Below, piece after piece: positions 8,949-17,712 of a stretch of DNA of 36,284 bases. Position 1 is the stretch's first letter; each line of letters opens with the position of its first letter. A program made the position numbers and the translations under genes. The stretch is from SAR116 cluster bacterium AG-325-I21 (GTDB lineage Bacteria > Pseudomonadota > Alphaproteobacteria > Puniceispirillales > Puniceispirillaceae). The notes under the pieces are model-generated. The model did not search any database, had not been told where the DNA came from, and was given only the letters and a program-made list of their open reading frames with translations. The DNA is taken from the NCBI GenBank assembly GCA_003282865.1, contig QBYK01000017.1, positions 1 through 36,284 of the forward strand. The letters run 5' to 3'.

Positions 8949-9869
8949 ATGAATTTTAGACAGCTAAAGGCATTTGATACCGTTATGCGACTTGGCTCGA
9001 TCACAGGTGCGGCAAAAGCATTAAATGTCTCTCAACCAAGTGTTACTCGGTTGGTTCGCGAGTTGGAGACGCACGTGGGATTTGCTTTGTTTATGCGTCG
9101 TGGACGCGGCGTTGCAGCAACGGTTGAGGCTCGTCGTTTTCATCAGGCAGTCGAAAGTGCATTTTTAAATATTGAACGCCTCGATGATTTGGCCTCAACA
9201 ATTCGCAAAACCGCAGTGGGTAAACTTTCAGTCGGGGTCACCCCAACATTTTCGTTGTCGCTGCTCCCAGACGTCCTTGGCCAGCTTCGGAAGGAGGAAG
9301 ATGACACGCATACAATCGTCTATATTCATAATACGCCTGCAATTGTCGATGCAGTGCGCCTACAACAGTTTGACATTGGTATCGTGTCGCGATCACCACC
9401 CTACACTGGAGTCTATAGCCTTTACCAGACAGAGGTAAATTATGTTGCTCTTGTCCCTCAAAATCATCCCCTTGCGGCATCAACGGACAGATTGGATTTG
9501 CGTGAGGTTGCTGGTCGTGAGGAATTCATTACCTTTGGCAATGTCTATCCGCTAGAAATGCAGGGTATGGATGAGGATTTAGCGATACAGTTTCAAAGCA
9601 AGGCAAAGTTCAGTGTGGCGAACGTTTTGGCAGCGACTGCTCTTGCTCGAGCGGCTGGGGTACCAGCTTTGGTAGATCCGTTTTCGGCTCGCATGTCGGC
9701 TAGTGGAGGTGGCATGGTTATTCGTCCAATCCAACAAAAGCTGACATATCATATTGGCATTATAACACGCGGTATTGAGGTCATGACTCGTGAAACACGC
9801 CAATTGGCCGATGCGATAATTAGCAGGTTTGAGACTGACCCACTCATCGTTGCTGGTGGTCAATCTTGA
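8949..9869 (+). CDS. LysR-family transcriptional regulator
   Basis: The 306-residue protein begins MNFRQLKAFDTVMRLGSITG and continues AAKALNVSQPSVTRLVRELE, the classical N-terminal LysR winged helix-turn-helix (residues ~3-60). The rest is a periplasmic-binding-like effector domain of normal length (starting about residue 90 with GKLSVGVTPTFSLSLLP). An ATG at 8943 is in frame, but the TAGGAG at 8937-8942 touches it, whereas the ATG at 8949 has proper spacing and gives the usual family start. Divergent placement next to the 2-hydroxyacid oxidase gene suggests that it controls that four-gene operon in response to a substrate or intermediate, as is usual for LysR regulators. Confidence 0.9.
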   Translation: MNFRQLKAFDTVMRLGSITGAAKALNVSQPSVTRLVRELETHVGFALFMRRGRGVAATVEARRFHQAVESAFLNIERLDDLASTIRKTAVGKLSVGVTPTFSLSLLPDVLGQLRKEEDDTHTIVYIHNTPAIVDAVRLQQFDIGIVSRSPPYTGVYSLYQTEVNYVALVPQNHPLAASTDRLDLREVAGREEFITFGNVYPLEMQGMDEDLAIQFQSKAKFSVANVLAATALARAAGVPALVDPFSARMSASGGGMVIRPIQQKLTYHIGIITRGIEVMTRETRQLADAIISRFETDPLIVAGGQS

Positions 9870-9959
9870 CGATTTACACCAAGCTGTGTTGAGAGAACGG
9901 TGCAGAGTCGGTTGTCACTCTCCCTATCAATGTAGTAGGCGCGATGTGATACCAGAATG

Positions 9960-10679
9960 TCATGTCACTTGATATCCAAGAGCAATTGGCTGTACGTCGA
10001 CCTTGTTTCGATTGGTTTTGACCGAATATGCATTTGCCGTAGCCCCGCGCGCGCTAATTATGTTGGTGACGATCCCTTCACATATATGGACGGCGACTCC
10101 ATCATCAATAGCCAAGCCAGCGGCTAGGCGGCCATTGGCAATCTGCCGCTCAAAAGCGCTTTTGCGGGACGGTTCGTTGCTGAAATGCGGGCAAACACTG
10201 CCACCCAATAGGCCAAGGCCTGTATAGAGGGCATAGCCATCTTTGGCGGAACCCAATAACAACTGGGAAAACCAACAAATCGCTCCAGCACTTACACCGC
10301 TGAGAATAAGGCCGTTATGCGCTGATTGAATGAGAATTTTGTCAATGCCCGTTTTCTGCCAATGGGCCAGCATTTCCATGGTGGCTCCACCACCAACATA
10401 AAGGATGTCCAGACCATTCAAAAAAAAAGTTGTCTCGGCAAGATTTGCGTCAAGAGGTAGTGCTGCTAGGTTCGCGCAGCCATCAAAGCGTTCGTAAAAC
10501 CTGGCAATCTTGGCAGGGTTATCATTGCTTGCGTGACCGATATATCCAATCCTGACTTTGGCAATTGGTCCCGCCAAAGCCAGAAGGTGATCTTCAAGAA
10601 TTGCGTCTTGTGGGTAGTTATCTTTGGGATGGGTAAACCCGCCCCCACCTACAGCAAAAATTTGCACTGGGTTACTCAA
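9960..10679 (-). CDS. Peptidase E-like protein (family S51, class-I amidotransferase fold)
   Basis: The 239-residue protein starts with a GGGG motif (FAVGGGGFTHP). It carries the nucleophile elbow LSGVSAGAICWF with Ser130, followed by CPHFSNEP with His165, the arrangement of the alpha-aspartyl dipeptidase PepE / S51 family. A GGGAT motif at 97-100 forms the usual oxyanion-side turn. The known family hydrolyses Asp-X dipeptides in the cytoplasm; cyanophycinase is a related alternative but is usually longer. It lies next to and divergent from the peptide-type ABC transporter operon, which fits a role in processing imported peptides. The AT-rich gap beyond its start holds the transporter promoter. 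Confidence 0.8.
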   Translation of the reverse strand: MSNPVQIFAVGGGGFTHPKDNYPQDAILEDHLLALAGPIAKVRIGYIGHASNDNPAKIARFYERFDGCANLAALPLDANLAETTFFLNGLDILYVGGGATMEMLAHWQKTGIDKILIQSAHNGLILSGVSAGAICWFSQLLLGSAKDGYALYTGLGLLGGSVCPHFSNEPSRKSAFERQIANGRLAAGLAIDDGVAVHICEGIVTNIISARGATANAYSVKTNRNKVDVQPIALGYQVT

Positions 10680-10942
10680 TCTCCGCTCTTTTCAATAATA
10701 GTTTCTTATTATAGTTGAATCATTCCACGTCGGATAATAAGTTGCATTTCAAATAACCATAACAACATATTTGTGTTGAAGATCAATTTGCTTGAACAAT
10801 GCATAATAAGCAATTCGAATGTAAGGAATGAATATATCTGTTTTTTGTATGAAAGCATTCGGAAATTATATTTGTTATCGTTTACTTGGAAACTCATACT
10901 TCATCGGTTAAAAGGGAAAAAAAAGTTCGGGGTCATAGGGTC

Positions 10943-11035
10943 ATGAACGTCTCCGAAAAAATCGATAGCGTGTCCCGGCTAATGCGTGAATTGTGTATAG
11001 CCTGGTCAGATGTTATGAGGAGGAATAATCAATGA
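10943..11035 (+). CDS. Possible 30-residue leader ORF overlapping the binding-protein start
   Basis: An ATG at 10943, preceded by AGGG, opens a frame of 30 codons (MNVSEKIDSVSRLMRELCIA, then ten more residues). It ends in TGA at 11033-11035, overlapping the ATG of the binding-protein gene as ATGA. The Shine-Dalgarno of the downstream gene (GAGGAGG, 11017-11023) lies inside this ORF. The arrangement would allow translational coupling or leader control of the transporter operon. It could be chance; only conservation would decide. The rest of the 10680-10942 gap is AT-rich and shows no other gene. Confidence 0.3.
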   Translation: MNVSEKIDSVSRLMRELCIAWSDVMRRNNQ

Positions 11036-12513
11036 AAAAATGGCTTATCGCGTCAGCAATGACGGCGGCGTTAGTTGGAACGAGCGCAATTGCCGCCCCG
11101 AGTGGTACGTTCAAGCAAGCACATGAATACGGTTATGGTGACAAATCAAGCCTGGACCCAGCATCGCGTGGCCGGGTAATGCAGATTACTGAAAAACTTA
11201 TGAGTCGGTTAATCCGCCCTGATATGAAAGGATCACCAAGCCCAGATTTGGCAACTTCATGGAGCGCCAATGGCGCGGCGACTGAATGGACGATGAAATT
11301 GCGCACAGGTGTAAAATTTCATGATGGAAGCGCATTTGATGCGGGTGATGTTATCTACACTTTCAATCGCGTTCTAAACCCAGAAAATAAGTCACCGGCC
11401 CGCTCAGCGATCAAGATGATCGAAAAGATGGAAGCGATTGATAGCGCGACTGTAAAATTTTCGCTATCTACACCTTTTGCCGACATGCCGCTACAGCTGA
11501 TGGATTATCGTTTGCGGATAATTCCAGAGGGCTCTGGCGATAGCATCGCCACTTCCGGTATTGGTACTGGTCCATTCAAGCTGGTTTCATTCGACGCAGC
11601 TGGTGTAACCAAGTTGCAAGCCAACATGGATTATTGGGAGGGTGCACCGGGCGTTGCTAAGATGGAAATAATTGGTATTGGCGATGGACAGGCCCGTATG
11701 CAGGCACTGCTTGGTGGACAGATTGATTTTGAAAATACTGTCACCAATCAGCAAAAACCCATGTTTGCTAGCAGTAATAAATTTAAGATGATGGAAGTGC
11801 CAACCGGTAACTGGCGTGGTCTTGTTTTTCGAACAGACGTTGCGCCATTCACAGATGTGCGTGTTCGTCAGGCAGTCCGTATGGCAGCCGATCGTGAAGA
11901 TTTGGTCAAGTTGATAATGGGCGGAGCGGCATCTATTGCATGTGACACACCGGTTAAGCCTGACGATCAGTATCGCGCTGATATAAAATGCCCACAGGAT
12001 ATTGCTGGTGCAAAGAAGTTGCTGTCTGACGCCGGATATCCAAATGGAATTGATGTTGACGTTTATGTAGCAACGCTTGAGCCAACATGGCCGATTTTGG
12101 CAGAGGCCTATCAGCAGCAGGCCGCAAAAGCGGGCATCCGTGTTACCATAAAGCAGGTCCCATCCGACGGTTATTGGAAGGATACATGGATGCAGAAAAG
12201 TGTGTCAGCCACTCGCTGGAACGAGCGCCCGGCAGATTCTGCGCTCCATGAGATCTATCTTTCGACCGCTAAATGGAATGAGTCTTATTACAAGGATGCC
12301 GATTTTGATGCGATGCTCGCAAAAGCACGTCGTGAGCTCAATTTTGAAAAGCGAAAAGCGCTTTATGTTGGGGCGCAAGAGCACCTGTATGAGACCACTG
12401 GTACCCTAATCCCTTATCATGTCTCTAAGTTGTATGTCATGAATTCACGGGTTAGTGGTATTGATGCAGTGGAGAATCATACTATTCGGTGGAATAAAGT
12501 AACGGTCAAATAA
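11032..12513 (+). CDS. ABC transporter substrate-binding protein, family 5 (peptide/opine type)
   Basis: The 493-residue protein starts with a signal peptide (MKKWLIASAMTAALVGTSAIA, cut before APSG). It then shows the family-5 layout of DppA/OppA/NikA proteins: SLDPASRG near the mature N-terminus, a WTMKLRTGVKFHDGSAFDAGDVIYTFNRVL block around residues 85-115, GTGPFKLVSF, VRQAVRMAADREDLVKLIMGG and a C-terminal TGTLIPYHVSKLYVMNSRVSG region. A strong GAGGAGG lies eight bases before the ATG. It is periplasmic and delivers a peptide or similar solute to the permease pair encoded downstream. The genes that follow share its strand, separated by a hairpin that would let this subunit be made in excess. 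Confidence 0.93.
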   Translation: MKKWLIASAMTAALVGTSAIAAPSGTFKQAHEYGYGDKSSLDPASRGRVMQITEKLMSRLIRPDMKGSPSPDLATSWSANGAATEWTMKLRTGVKFHDGSAFDAGDVIYTFNRVLNPENKSPARSAIKMIEKMEAIDSATVKFSLSTPFADMPLQLMDYRLRIIPEGSGDSIATSGIGTGPFKLVSFDAAGVTKLQANMDYWEGAPGVAKMEIIGIGDGQARMQALLGGQIDFENTVTNQQKPMFASSNKFKMMEVPTGNWRGLVFRTDVAPFTDVRVRQAVRMAADREDLVKLIMGGAASIACDTPVKPDDQYRADIKCPQDIAGAKKLLSDAGYPNGIDVDVYVATLEPTWPILAEAYQQQAAKAGIRVTIKQVPSDGYWKDTWMQKSVSATRWNERPADSALHEIYLSTAKWNESYYKDADFDAMLAKARRELNFEKRKALYVGAQEHLYETTGTLIPYHVSKLYVMNSRVSGIDAVENHTIRWNKVTVK

Positions 12514-12544
12514 GCGTTTAATATCGTTTCCTAGACTACGTAGT

Positions 12545-12588
12545 GGGCCAGTGACCAATTCTGATTAAAATCGGTTTTGCACTGGCCC
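12545..12588 (+). terminator. Intercistronic hairpin after the binding-protein gene
   Basis: A perfect nine-base inverted repeat (GGGCCAGTG at 12545-12553, CACTGGCCC at 12580-12588) encloses a loop of about 26 bases that can pair a little further (ACC with GGT), and is followed by TTT. It sits between the binding-protein stop and the first permease. It probably acts as a partial terminator or 3'-end protector that sets binding protein above permease, as is common in such operons. Confidence 0.55.
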
Positions 12589-12634
12589 TTTCATCACCTG
12601 CCAATCCGACCAATTGCAAATAGGGACACAGTCG

Positions 12635-13594
12635 ATGCTGTTGATGTTGATCAGACGGGTCCTCCTAGGGCTTGTAACAGTTTGTATTGTGTCTTTGATT
12701 ATTTTTGCGGGTGTGGAAATCCTGCCTGGTGATGCGTGTACTCAGTTTTTGGGTGAATATCAGGCGGATGATGAACTGCTGGCGCAGTGTCGGAAGGACC
12801 TTGATTTGAACCGACCAGCGATTGATCGCTTTGCTGAATGGGCTGGAGGAGCTATGACTGGCGATCTTGGCCTTGCGGTGGATGGCAAAACAAAGATCAG
12901 CTTAATTGTAGGGGACCGTTTGCAGAATTCTCTTCTGCTGGCGCTATGTGCAATGGGTATTGGCGTGCCCTTGGCGCTGATGCTGGGAGTCATCACAGGA
13001 TTATGGCGTGACCGTATGCCTGATTTGATTGGATCCACATTGGCTATCTTTGCGATGACCATTCCTGAATTTGTGTCGGCAACCTTATTAATCCTGATTT
13101 TTAGTATCTGGCTTGGATGGCTTCCCGGTATTGTTTTAACCTCAGCCAGTGCACCAGCTGCTGAATTTTTCCCCGAAATCTTGTTACCTGTCATCGTTTT
13201 GTCGTTGGTGATGTGTGCCCACATCATGCGGATGGTTAGATCATCCGTGATTGAGGTCATGGCCGGGGACTATATACAAATGGCAACGTTAAAGGGTGTT
13301 CCATATTGGCCTATGGTGTTCCGACATGCGTTACCGAATGCGCTATTACCCGCAATTAATGTGGTTGCGTTGACAATCGCATGGTTGCTAGGCGGGGTTG
13401 TGGTAATTGAGGTGGTGTTTAATTATCCTGGGCTTGGTAGGTTGATGATTGATTCCATCTCTGATCGTGATTTGCCAGTAGTTCAGTCAATCGCACTAAT
13501 TGTTGCTAGTGTTTATGTTTGTGTGAATCTGGCAGCAGACCTTTTAACTATGCTGGCCAATCCAAAGCTGCGCACAATGTATACGAGGAAATAA
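12635..13594 (+). CDS. ABC transporter permease, DppB/OppB family
   Basis: The 319-residue membrane protein has an N-terminal helix (LIRRVLLGLVTVCIVSLIIFAGVEILPGD) with the LPGD motif that is characteristic of DppB/OppB/NikB permeases. About five more helices follow, and the EAA-type cytoplasmic loop reads YIQMATLKGVPYWPMVFRHALPNALLPAIN. It ends in the typical NLAADLLTMLANPKLRT. The open frame reaches back to a TTG at 12614, but the ATG at 12635 has AGGGA about nine bases upstream and starts just before the first helix. It pairs with the next gene to form the membrane pore. Confidence 0.92.
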   Translation: MLLMLIRRVLLGLVTVCIVSLIIFAGVEILPGDACTQFLGEYQADDELLAQCRKDLDLNRPAIDRFAEWAGGAMTGDLGLAVDGKTKISLIVGDRLQNSLLLALCAMGIGVPLALMLGVITGLWRDRMPDLIGSTLAIFAMTIPEFVSATLLILIFSIWLGWLPGIVLTSASAPAAEFFPEILLPVIVLSLVMCAHIMRMVRSSVIEVMAGDYIQMATLKGVPYWPMVFRHALPNALLPAINVVALTIAWLLGGVVVIEVVFNYPGLGRLMIDSISDRDLPVVQSIALIVASVYVCVNLAADLLTMLANPKLRTMYTRK

Positions 13595-14478
13595 TGACTA
13601 GCGTGGCGCATCAAAAGCTTCAAACAGGGAGTCGTGCGGCTGTCATTTTTAAGGATTTGGTGTCACGACCATCTGGCTCGATTGGGCTTTCATTGGTGAT
13701 CTTCCACGTTGGGTTGGCACTCATTAGTCCGTTAGTTGTCCCATTTGATTACAAATTACAAAACTCTGCATTAATGCTAAGCCAACCAAATGCAATTCAC
13801 TGGCTCGGCTCTGATCATCTGGGGCGGGATGTATTCTCGCGGACCCTTATGGGTGGACGTGAGGCATTGTTGGTTACAGGCGTTGCTACTCCGCTAGCAG
13901 TGATTTGGGGTGGTTTTGTGGGTATTATGTTCGGGCTTGTCGGTGGGCGGGTCGACGAGGTTTTGATGCGCATTGTTGACGCTTTTTTGTCGCTGCCATG
14001 GATTTTGAAAATGCTGGTGCTAATTGTCACATTTGGAACTGGTATTGAAGTTTTGATCCCCACCCTTGCGTTTTTCTATGGCATTCCGGTTATCCGTATT
14101 GCGCGGGCTGCAACGCATGATGTAATCGCAAGAGACTTTGTATGGGCAGCCAAGGCGCGCGGACATGGCAGGGTTAGCATCATTTGGCGAGAATTGTTGC
14201 CGAATGTATTGGACACTTTGATGGTGGAGGGGGCAATGCGCTGGTCATGGATGTTGCTGGCCTTTTCATCACTTTCGTTTCTTGGCTTTGGTGTGTCCCC
14301 GCCAACTCCTGATTGGGGATTAATGATTTCGGATGCACGCGGCTTTATGTCATTTGCCCCCTGGGGTGTAATTGGCCCTGTGATTGCTCTTTCGTCGCTC
14401 ATCATTGGTATCAATCTCACTGCCGATGCCCTTGCCAAGGCGCTTGGCATTGATCGCGCTCAGAAGGCGCCAATGTAA
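13594..14478 (+). CDS. ABC transporter permease, DppC/OppC family
   Basis: The 294-residue second permease has the DppC N-terminal pattern: a short cytoplasmic lead, one helix (IGLSLVIFHVGLALISPLVVPFD), then HWLGSDHLGRDVFSRTLMGGREAL, a near-diagnostic block. The EAA loop is ARDFVWAAKARGHGRVSIIWRELLPNVLDTL, and the C-terminal helices end GINLTADALAKALG. The ATG at 13594 overlaps the stop of the first permease by one base and has GAGGA upstream. Longer in-frame starts upstream fall inside the previous gene and are rejected. It forms a heterodimeric channel with the DppB-like protein. Confidence 0.92.
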   Translation: MTSVAHQKLQTGSRAAVIFKDLVSRPSGSIGLSLVIFHVGLALISPLVVPFDYKLQNSALMLSQPNAIHWLGSDHLGRDVFSRTLMGGREALLVTGVATPLAVIWGGFVGIMFGLVGGRVDEVLMRIVDAFLSLPWILKMLVLIVTFGTGIEVLIPTLAFFYGIPVIRIARAATHDVIARDFVWAAKARGHGRVSIIWRELLPNVLDTLMVEGAMRWSWMLLAFSSLSFLGFGVSPPTPDWGLMISDARGFMSFAPWGVIGPVIALSSLIIGINLTADALAKALGIDRAQKAPM

Positions 14479-14479
14479 T

Positions 14480-16498
14480 ATGAGCAAGCAACCTTTCATA
14501 AGTGTGAAGGATTTATCAGTTGGCTATAATAGCAGAAGTGGCTCAACCATTGAGGTTTTGCGTAATGTCAGCCTCGATATAAATCGTGGGGAAAGCATAG
14601 GCCTCGTTGGTGAGAGTGGATCTGGCAAAAGTACGCTTGCACTGGCTGCGATGGGGTATTTCAAGCGTGGTTTGAGGGCGCTTGCTGGCAGTGCACATTT
14701 TGATGAAATTGATGTCCTGGCGCTCAATCGTGATGAATTACAGAAAATCCGTGGTGGCCGTTTGGCTCTTATTCCGCAGAATTCTGGTCAATCTCTCACA
14801 CCAACAATGCGGATTGGACAACAAATTAATGAGGCTTTGCAACTTCATAGCAAAGTCAACGCGAGACAGTTTCAAAGCCGGGTTATTGAGTTGCTGGCAC
14901 AGGTGAGACTGCCTGATCCAACTGCTCTCATTACCCGATACCCGCATGAATTATCAGGTGGTCAGCAACAGCGTGTGGCAATCGCTATGGCCTTGGCTGG
15001 CGAACCGGACGCGCTGTTGCTCGACGAGCCAACAACTGGGCTTGATGTGACAACTCAAGCGCATATTCTGGAATTGTTGCGCGAGCTTGCGCAAAAACGG
15101 AATATGGCGATGCTTTATGTAAGCCATGATCTGGGGGCTATTTCGCGCGTATGTGACCGGGTAGTAGTGATGTACGCGGGTGAAATTGTCCTAACTGGAA
15201 CCGCGCGGCAGGTTCTACTTGCGCCACGCCATCCCTACGCGCATGGCTTGTTGACATCAATCCCGCGTTTGAATCAGACAAGCCTTCCGCTAGCCCTTGA
15301 TGGACGCCCACCTATGCCGGGTGAGGCAATTAATGGTTGTGCTTTCGCTGATCGGTGCGCTCTCGTTGATGAAAAATGCCGGACGACACCGCCTGACCTG
15401 CATCCCATTCCCAGTGGCGAAAATGTTCGCTGTTTCAAAAGTGATATGATTTCGGATATGCCTGCTCTCAACGTTAAGGCTGGGCAGAGGAATAGTGCAA
15501 GGCCAGATGCTGAGAGTGCCGCACTTGGGCTTGAAAGTCTTGCGATTAGCTACGAAAAAAAGGATTGGTTATCATCGCTTTTGACGCCGGGCGCTACACC
15601 ACGGCCGGCAACTGTTGATGCAATCAACATTAAGATTCAAAGAGGGGAAACATTGGGTCTCGTTGGTGAAAGTGGGAGTGGGAAGTCTACAATTCTAAAA
15701 GCAATTGCTGGGTTGATATCGCCAAGAGAGGGTGTTTTGACTCTCCATGATGATATCATTTTGACACCGCGTGTTGAAGACCGGCCAGCACCGACGCTGC
15801 GGCAAATCCAGTTAATTTTTCAAAATCCTGATGACAGTTTAAATCCGCGCCATACCGTGGCACAAATTCTGGCTCAACCATTACGACTCTATTACAGCCT
15901 CTCGGGGAGCGCGCTGCATGATGCCAGTGCGGACTTGCTTGAACGCGTTCGTCTTGGCGCGCATTATCTAGATCGGCTTCCAAGCCAGTTATCGGGGGGT
16001 GAAAAACAGCGTGTAGCCATCGCACGCGCGTTTGCCGCTGAACCCGAAATTGTGCTTTGTGACGAGGTAACATCGGCACTTGATGTTTCTGTACAGGCAG
16101 CAGTGCTGGACCTACTTGATGAATTAAAAACTCAGCAAGGCACAACCTATATTTTTGTTTCACACGATTTAGCAGTTGTGAAAGCCATTTCGGATCGAGT
16201 TGCCGTTTTGTATCAGGGTCGGTTGTGCGAGATCGGGCCTGCTGATGCGGTGTATAAGGCGCCATTTCATCCCTACACTGATGTTCTGTTGGGGGCTGTA
16301 TTGGAACCCGATCCAGACATCGCACCAATATTGAGCGCTGATGATGTTGTTGAGTTGTCGCCACCTGCAAGAGGGTGTTGTTTCCAGAGACGATGTCCCC
16401 GTAAGCTAGGTGATATATGTGATCACGAAACACCGCCAGTCCGTGAACTCGCTGATGGCCATGTCATCCGCTGCCATGTCCCCGCATCCGATCTTTAA
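14480..16498 (+). CDS. Fused double ATP-binding protein of peptide-type ABC transporter (DppD-DppF fusion)
   Basis: The 672-residue protein contains both ATPase subunits in one chain. Domain 1 has Walker A GESGSGKST (44-52), signature LSGGQQQR from 158 and Walker B LLLDEP (179-184). It is followed by the cysteine-containing oligopeptide C-terminal extension (CAFADRCALVDEKC). Domain 2 has Walker A GESGSGKST (396-404), signature LSGGEKQR from 504 and Walker B VLCDE (525-529), with valine where proline is usual. It has its own Cys-rich tail (CCFQRRCPRKLGDIC). It starts one base after the previous stop. A fused DppDF form is common in alphaproteobacteria. It powers import through the two permeases from the cytoplasmic face. 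Confidence 0.93.
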   Translation: MSKQPFISVKDLSVGYNSRSGSTIEVLRNVSLDINRGESIGLVGESGSGKSTLALAAMGYFKRGLRALAGSAHFDEIDVLALNRDELQKIRGGRLALIPQNSGQSLTPTMRIGQQINEALQLHSKVNARQFQSRVIELLAQVRLPDPTALITRYPHELSGGQQQRVAIAMALAGEPDALLLDEPTTGLDVTTQAHILELLRELAQKRNMAMLYVSHDLGAISRVCDRVVVMYAGEIVLTGTARQVLLAPRHPYAHGLLTSIPRLNQTSLPLALDGRPPMPGEAINGCAFADRCALVDEKCRTTPPDLHPIPSGENVRCFKSDMISDMPALNVKAGQRNSARPDAESAALGLESLAISYEKKDWLSSLLTPGATPRPATVDAINIKIQRGETLGLVGESGSGKSTILKAIAGLISPREGVLTLHDDIILTPRVEDRPAPTLRQIQLIFQNPDDSLNPRHTVAQILAQPLRLYYSLSGSALHDASADLLERVRLGAHYLDRLPSQLSGGEKQRVAIARAFAAEPEIVLCDEVTSALDVSVQAAVLDLLDELKTQQGTTYIFVSHDLAVVKAISDRVAVLYQGRLCEIGPADAVYKAPFHPYTDVLLGAVLEPDPDIAPILSADDVVELSPPARGCCFQRRCPRKLGDICDHETPPVRELADGHVIRCHVPASDL

Positions 16499-16514
16499 CA
16501 TCGAAGAGACAAAA

Positions 16515-17273
16515 ATGAGTGTCAACCAATCAATTATCGATATATTAGCTCCAACAGGAGTTTTGCGGGCGGCGATCAATTTAGCAAATTTTTTGCTTGT
16601 ATCGGGGACCCGTGCGGATGGCACGCCAAATGGGGTGTCGCCTGATGTTGCGAGACGCATTGCTGCTGCATTGGATTTGCCTTGTGAATTTGTGCTGTTT
16701 GAAGGTCCGGGCCAACTGGCCGATAAGGTTGATAATGATGTCTGGGATATTGGCAATATTGCCATTGAAAAAGCACGCGCTGAGACGATAAATTTCAGCG
16801 ATCCATATGTACAGATTGACGCTAATTTTCTGGTTAGGCAGGATGCGCCATTAACAGACAACGCGTCGATTGATGCGGCAGGTGTGACAATTGCGGTCTA
16901 CAGGAGTAGTGCATATGATTTGTGGTTAAGCGAGACATTGCTAAATGCTAAGATTGTCAGATATGAATCGATTGAAATTTCGCATGAAATGTTTCGGCGG
17001 GGTAAAACGGATGTGCTTGCCAGCCTGAAACCAAAATTGCTGAATGATATGTCTAGGCATGATGGCTACCGGATGGTTGAGCCGTCATTTACAGGGATTC
17101 AGCAGGCCGTTGGGATTGCTAAACATCGGTTGGATCATTCGAGGTCAAGTTATACGGGCGCTTCAGCTATGGCTTTCATAAATGGGGTGATTTCAGAAAT
17201 GATCAAGGATGGAGCGTTGGCTGATTCGTTGAAAATTCACGGGGTTGTCCACAACCTCAGTATACCTTGGTAA
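16515..17273 (+). CDS. Family-3 (amino-acid type) binding-protein-like protein without signal peptide
   Basis: The 252-residue protein resembles SBP_bac_3 domains: LAPTGVLRAAINLAN at the start, RADGTPNGVSPDVARRIAAAL, VWDIGNIAIEKARAETINFSDPY, a second lobe beginning VTIAVYRSSAYDLWL, and QQAVGIAKHRLD near the end. There is no signal peptide: the first 20 residues (MSVNQSIIDILAPTGVLRAA) are already the folded domain. The frame upstream to 16410 overlaps the ATPase gene and gives no convincing signal either. The ATG at 16515 has GAAGAGA upstream, 16 bases after the ATPase stop, so it is the last operon gene. A cytoplasmic solute sensor or an enzyme on this fold (for example cyclohexadienyl-dehydratase-like) are alternatives to a transport subunit. 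Confidence 0.7.
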   Translation: MSVNQSIIDILAPTGVLRAAINLANFLLVSGTRADGTPNGVSPDVARRIAAALDLPCEFVLFEGPGQLADKVDNDVWDIGNIAIEKARAETINFSDPYVQIDANFLVRQDAPLTDNASIDAAGVTIAVYRSSAYDLWLSETLLNAKIVRYESIEISHEMFRRGKTDVLASLKPKLLNDMSRHDGYRMVEPSFTGIQQAVGIAKHRLDHSRSSYTGASAMAFINGVISEMIKDGALADSLKIHGVVHNLSIPW

Positions 17274-17356
17274 AACAATATGAGGCTCTCGTGATCATAA
17301 ATTTATGCGTTGTATTATCGAGTGGTCTAAACACTTTAAGTATGCGAGGTAATGAT

Positions 17357-17611
17357 ATGATTGGAACAATCGTACAATTTATTAAACAAGATGGTAGCAG
17401 TCAGCAGACTATGAGTATTGACCAACCTCCCCGTGTTGTAATTGATGCAATTAGGCACGGCACACCCAAATTTGTACGAGATCAGTTAACGTCAGGCACC
17501 GTTGAAACTATTGATGTTTTGAGAACAGAATTAAATGAGGAGAAACATCCACAAGGCAAGGGTGAGAGGGTTGAAACCATACTCGTGAATACCCTGGATT
17601 GGTTGAAATGA
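17357..17611 (+). CDS. Hypothetical protein, 84 residues
   Basis: I do not recognise this protein. The ATG at 17357 is preceded by GAGGT at good spacing. The product (MIGTIVQFIKQDGSSQQTMS at the start) is soluble and mixed in charge, and ends VETILVNTLDWLK. It has no signal peptide or membrane helix. It is the first of four unknown genes in AT-rich DNA that begins just after the transporter operon. Longer starts at 17267 and 17342 are in frame but less well supported. Confidence 0.45.
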   Translation: MIGTIVQFIKQDGSSQQTMSIDQPPRVVIDAIRHGTPKFVRDQLTSGTVETIDVLRTELNEEKHPQGKGERVETILVNTLDWLK

Positions 17612-17712
17612 CAGAAAGTACTATACTCAATCCACAAATGCGTTTGTGTTTGATATCTGCACAAGCAGTCGAGTCCCCTGATTTTTTGGGCATGTAGAGG
17701 GGCTTGAAATTG

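Noticed and set aside
12760-13260. A 166-residue minus-strand frame
   Set aside because: It lies antisense within the clearly recognisable DppB-like permease and has a low-complexity Ser/Ile/Lys composition.
15756-16433. A 225-residue open frame on the minus strand
   Set aside because: It is antisense to the second ATPase domain of the fused ABC protein, whose motifs are complete; its His/Gln-rich composition is typical of a shadow frame.
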